The notes under the pieces are model-generated. The model made no database searches. It worked only from the letters and a program-made list of their open reading frames with translations, and was not told the DNA's origin. The position numbers and the translations under genes were made by a program. From assembly GCF_021390595.1 (NCBI RefSeq), contig NZ_JAJEJR010000001.1, forward strand, positions 682,001-746,000: 64,000 bases of DNA, written 5' to 3'. Each line of letters starts with the position of its first letter. Position 1 is the first letter of the stretch. This DNA comes from Paraburkholderia sp. HP33-1 (GTDB lineage Bacteria; Pseudomonadota; Gammaproteobacteria; Burkholderiales; Burkholderiaceae). Below are positions 61,273 to 64,000 of this stretch, piece by piece.

Positions 61273-62784
61273 ATGTCGGCCATTGGATACGAACATCTCA
61301 TTAGGCACTTTTCGCTGGACGTTCGCCCTCTTCAGATGCCAGCCATCATTAGCGCGTCCGTGAATCGGCGTGTCGATGCGCCCAATCAGGTGCTATTTCC
61401 GAGAAACGTTGCCATCGAGGACTCTCCGGTTGGGCATCTCGAGTTTGCCCTGCGGCACGAAGGGGTGAACCTTGAAGTTATCGACGCGGTGTTCGAGCAC
61501 ATTTCGGCCGATGAACTCGTCGAAGCTTTGCAATCCGCGCCCAATCGAGCCACTATCCGCCGCGCCTGCTTCCTCTGGGAATGGCTCACCGGACAAACGC
61601 TTTCATTTACTGCGACGCTGAACGCGGGCTACGTCGACCTGTTTCCCCCGGATGTCTACGTCACGGCGGCGAAGCCGACAAACAACCAGAAGTTTCGCGT
61701 TCGCAATAACGCACTAGGTAACGCAGACTTTTGCCCGGTCGTTCGGCGTGCCGGCGTACCCGAGTCGCCCAGTCTCGCGGAACTGATGGAGCAGGCGAAG
61801 CGAACACTTGAGACGCTGACAGACCCGGTTCTCTACGAGCGGGCGGTCAATTACCTCTATCTTTCGGAAACCCGAAGTAGTTACGCTATTGAGCGCGAGA
61901 CACCGAGCTCCGACAAACAGGAACGGTTCGTGCAGTTACTTCGTCGGGTCGGAGAGACAGCACCCGTTAGCGAAGAGTGGCTTGTCGGTCTGCAAAACGC
62001 AATCGTGCGGGATGTTTATAGCCAGGAGGCCTCTTACAGAACCTCGCAAAGCTGGCTCGAGGATGGCGCTGGCCGCGTCACCTTTTTTCCGCCGTCACCG
62101 AAGGACCTGCGCCGCGCAATGAGTGGGTGGGAAGCGTTCGTGAACGACGCCACTCGATGCCGGGATGCGCTCGTAAAGACCGCTTGCGCTGCATTTGGCT
62201 TCGTGTACTTACATCCGTTCCTCGACGGGAATGGTCGGTTGCACCGCTTTCTCATCCAGCACGTGCTGGCGCCTTCTTCACCTCTGACCGGCGGCGCGTT
62301 AGTACCCGTCTCGGCTGTCATTCTGAAAAACATTCCAGAGTATGTGGGCGTATTGAGTGGCTTCTCTCGACCGGTCACGCAGCTGTGGCGGTACCAACGA
62401 GGAGAGGTGGCGCCCGTCGTGGTTCACTCGCCCGGTGGCCGTGCGTATCGGTTCATTGATGCGACGGCGGAGGTCGCGTTTCTGCATCGGATGATTCGAT
62501 TGGCGGTCGAGGATGAGATACCGGTAGAGCTCGCCTGGCTGAGCGGATACGACAGGGCATACCAGCAGTTGGACGCCGAACTCGACCTCCCAAACAAGGA
62601 TTTGTCAGCGCTCATCCGGATGATTTATTCGAACAAGGGGGTCCTGTCGGAGAACAGGCGCAAGCAGTATAGCCATGTGCCAAAGCGGATTCTCGACCGT
62701 GTCGAACAAGTCGTCCGCGAGACTTTCAATCAGGCTGGCGCCGATGTAGAAGATCTCAGGATAAGCGACGGCGGCGCGAATTAG
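61273..62784 (+). CDS. Fic/DOC-domain protein (putative AMPylator)
   Basis: A 503-residue protein. The catalytic Fic motif HPFLDGNGRLHR is at residues 314-325, preceded by the FGFVYL helix. An N-terminal part (residues 1-150) precedes a helical region with YLSETRSSYAIERE (196-209); SYAIE is placed where class II Fic proteins carry the inhibitory (S/T)xxxE(G/N) motif, but the residue after Glu is Arg. A C-terminal winged-helix-like region (about 430-503) ends the protein. Base composition is lower in GC than the flanking genes, and it separates wbiI from the WecA-like gene, suggesting insertion. The target is unknown. Confidence 0.88.
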   Translation: MSAIGYEHLIRHFSLDVRPLQMPAIISASVNRRVDAPNQVLFPRNVAIEDSPVGHLEFALRHEGVNLEVIDAVFEHISADELVEALQSAPNRATIRRACFLWEWLTGQTLSFTATLNAGYVDLFPPDVYVTAAKPTNNQKFRVRNNALGNADFCPVVRRAGVPESPSLAELMEQAKRTLETLTDPVLYERAVNYLYLSETRSSYAIERETPSSDKQERFVQLLRRVGETAPVSEEWLVGLQNAIVRDVYSQEASYRTSQSWLEDGAGRVTFFPPSPKDLRRAMSGWEAFVNDATRCRDALVKTACAAFGFVYLHPFLDGNGRLHRFLIQHVLAPSSPLTGGALVPVSAVILKNIPEYVGVLSGFSRPVTQLWRYQRGEVAPVVVHSPGGRAYRFIDATAEVAFLHRMIRLAVEDEIPVELAWLSGYDRAYQQLDAELDLPNKDLSALIRMIYSNKGVLSENRRKQYSHVPKRILDRVEQVVRETFNQAGADVEDLRISDGGAN

Positions 62785-62937
62785 CGGGATTTCGAGTTTT
62801 TGGTCAATTCTCTTCAAAAAATGAGCCGATCTCGAAGCCGCTAAGGCTATTTCGAGGCGGGTCGCTCGTTCGGACTGTTTTTCGAGGTCGAGCGATCGGC
62901 TTGCCCTTGGGCGCCTTTTCTCGTCTCCGCTCGCACT

Positions 62938-64000
62938 TCACCGCTTCGTCTTCCTCACCACCATCCATCTCGGCGACTTGAACCGCACGATGCTCACGTA
63001 AAGCCACACATAAGTCGCCGCGAACACGACAACGAAGCAGAACAGATGCAGCGTGTGCCGCCAGAACAGCGTCGCCGGCACGACCGCGATCAGGCACAGC
63101 AGCCACAGATACGGTGAGGTCAACGAGTTGCGGCGCGTCAGTTCGCGCGCGGTGCGCGCGCCGACCGCCCAGCGCATCAGCCGCTTGTAGACCAGCATAT
63201 GCAGATGCACGCCATCGGGAATGCCCGGCGACATGCCGCGAATGAACTTCTTGCGGTAGATCGAGAAGCAGGTCTCGAAGATCGGGTACATGAAGAGCAG
63301 CACCGGATACCACGCGGACACGTCGCGATTGCGCATCACGAGCAGGATCGACAGCTCGGCGAGCATGAAGCCGATGAAGTACGCGCCGCCGTCGCCGAGA
63401 AAAATCAGCCCGGCCGGGAAGTTCCAGATGAAGAAGCCGAGCACCGCGCCCATCATCATGAACGACGCGGACAGCACGACCGGGTCGTGCACCTGGAACG
63501 CGACATACGCGAGCGACGCGAACATCATGAACGCGACCATCGACGCGAGGCCGTTGAAGCCGTCGATGATATTGATCGCGTTGGCGAGCGCCGCGACCGC
63601 GAGCACCGTGACCACGAACGAGATCGGCGCATACGACAGCAGAAAGTCGAGCGGCGGCACGCTGATGCGCGTGACCGCGATGTCGAGAAAGAACCAGGCG
63701 AGCGCTGCGGCCGCCATCGTGCACACGAGGCGCGCGAGCGGCGACACCCGCTTGGTGAGATCTTCGACGAGCCCGGAGCCGAACGCGGGCATGCCGCACG
63801 CGATCAGCCCGAGAATGCCGCCCGACACAGCCGGATACGCGCGATGCAATTGCACCGCGGAGACGATCAGCCCGACCAGAATCCCGGTCCCGCCGATGCG
63901 CGGCACCGGACGCACATGGAATTTCTGCACGCCGGCCAGATCGCTATCGGTCGAGAATTTTTCATGCAGATGCGCATAGCGCACGATCAACAGCGTGATC
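62938..64000 (-). CDS. WecA/MraY-type undecaprenyl-phosphate sugar-1-phosphate transferase (5' end outside window)
   Basis: At least 353 residues with about ten helices. Visible motifs: KFHVRPVPRIGGTGILVG (substrate loop), SGLVEDLTKRVSPLARL (Asp-containing loop), ANAINIIDGFNGLASM, and FPAGLIFLGDGGAYFIGFM (metal Asp), then GIPDGVHLHMLVYKRLMR (HLHxxxxxR). The frame is open to the window edge with ITLLIVRYAHLHEKFS, so the real start and first helix lie outside. It probably initiates another glycan, or provides an alternative start for this locus. Convergent with the Fic gene. Confidence 0.88.
   Translation of the reverse strand, partial: ITLLIVRYAHLHEKFSTDSDLAGVQKFHVRPVPRIGGTGILVGLIVSAVQLHRAYPAVSGGILGLIACGMPAFGSGLVEDLTKRVSPLARLVCTMAAAALAWFFLDIAVTRISVPPLDFLLSYAPISFVVTVLAVAALANAINIIDGFNGLASMVAFMMFASLAYVAFQVHDPVVLSASFMMMGAVLGFFIWNFPAGLIFLGDGGAYFIGFMLAELSILLVMRNRDVSAWYPVLLFMYPIFETCFSIYRKKFIRGMSPGIPDGVHLHMLVYKRLMRWAVGARTARELTRRNSLTSPYLWLLCLIAVVPATLFWRHTLHLFCFVVVFAATYVWLYVSIVRFKSPRWMVVRKTKR

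Noticed and set aside
61273..62784. Fic gene as part of a two-gene toxin-antitoxin pair
   Set aside because: No small antitoxin-like gene is adjacent on either side; the inhibitory-like helix is within the protein itself.

Overview
The window looks like a chromosomal segment of a high-GC betaproteobacterium, most likely Burkholderia/Paraburkholderia. The grounds are the strong G/C bias at third codon positions, the order ruvX-pyrR-pyrB-inactive pyrC-plsC, and an ABC-transporter O-antigen locus that starts beside apaH and ends in wbiG-wbiH-wbiI-like genes. I recall that locus layout from Burkholderia; no database was searched.

Layout. (1) 1-2205: the start of a zinc-ribbon protein, an exported proline-rich protein of unknown role and a lone FkbM-type methyltransferase. 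(2) 2569-4829: groES-groEL with a CIRCE operator over overlapping sigma70- and sigma32-like promoters, closed by a perfect 19-bp-arm bidirectional terminator. (3) 4882-6368: cysC behind a shortened sulfotransferase gene. (4) 6671-15931: housekeeping block (thiD, rubredoxin, an unknown 468-residue protein, yqgE, ruvX, pyrR, pyrB, pyrX, plsC, apaH). (5) 16154-30739: first half of a surface-polysaccharide locus: an Rmd-like reductase, rmlBACD (dTDP-L-rhamnose), manC (GDP-mannose), wzm/wzt export, a CapK-like adenylate-forming enzyme, a NodB-like deacetylase, wecB and two glycosyltransferases. (6) 31112-37977: a six-gene block matching the mycobacterial decaprenyl-phosphoryl-D-arabinose pathway (HAD-UbiA fusion, DprE1-like oxidase, DprE2-like reductase, GtrA-like protein) followed by two polytopic GT-C-type proteins. 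(7) 38007-40409: two methyltransferases on the minus strand around a 53-codon dehydrogenase remnant. (8) 40920-48932: a scarred region with a broken glycosyltransferase, two remnants of one IS4/Tn5-type transposase, an in-frame chimera, an intact paralogue of the broken glycosyltransferase, further transferases, an SDR, a protein of unknown family and a full-length paralogue of the first sulfotransferase. (9) 48933-56452: a minus-strand operon of four glycosyltransferases, one carrying a long array of 69-residue WW repeats. (10) 57004-60927: wbiG-wbiH-wbiI-like genes. (11) 61273-64000: a Fic-domain protein and a WecA/MraY-type transferase running out of the window.

How it fits together. dTDP-rhamnose, GDP-mannose and UDP-ManNAc can be made here, and wbiI-like/wbiH-like proteins could make and place the first sugar on undecaprenyl phosphate. 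Many transferases could then extend the chain, and Wzm/Wzt would export it. The arabinose block would supply polyprenyl-phosphate D-arabinofuranose to the GT-C proteins at the periplasmic face. Methyltransferases and a sulfotransferase could decorate the product. The mosaic strands, pseudogenes and IS scars between the conserved flanks suggest repeated gene replacement at this locus.
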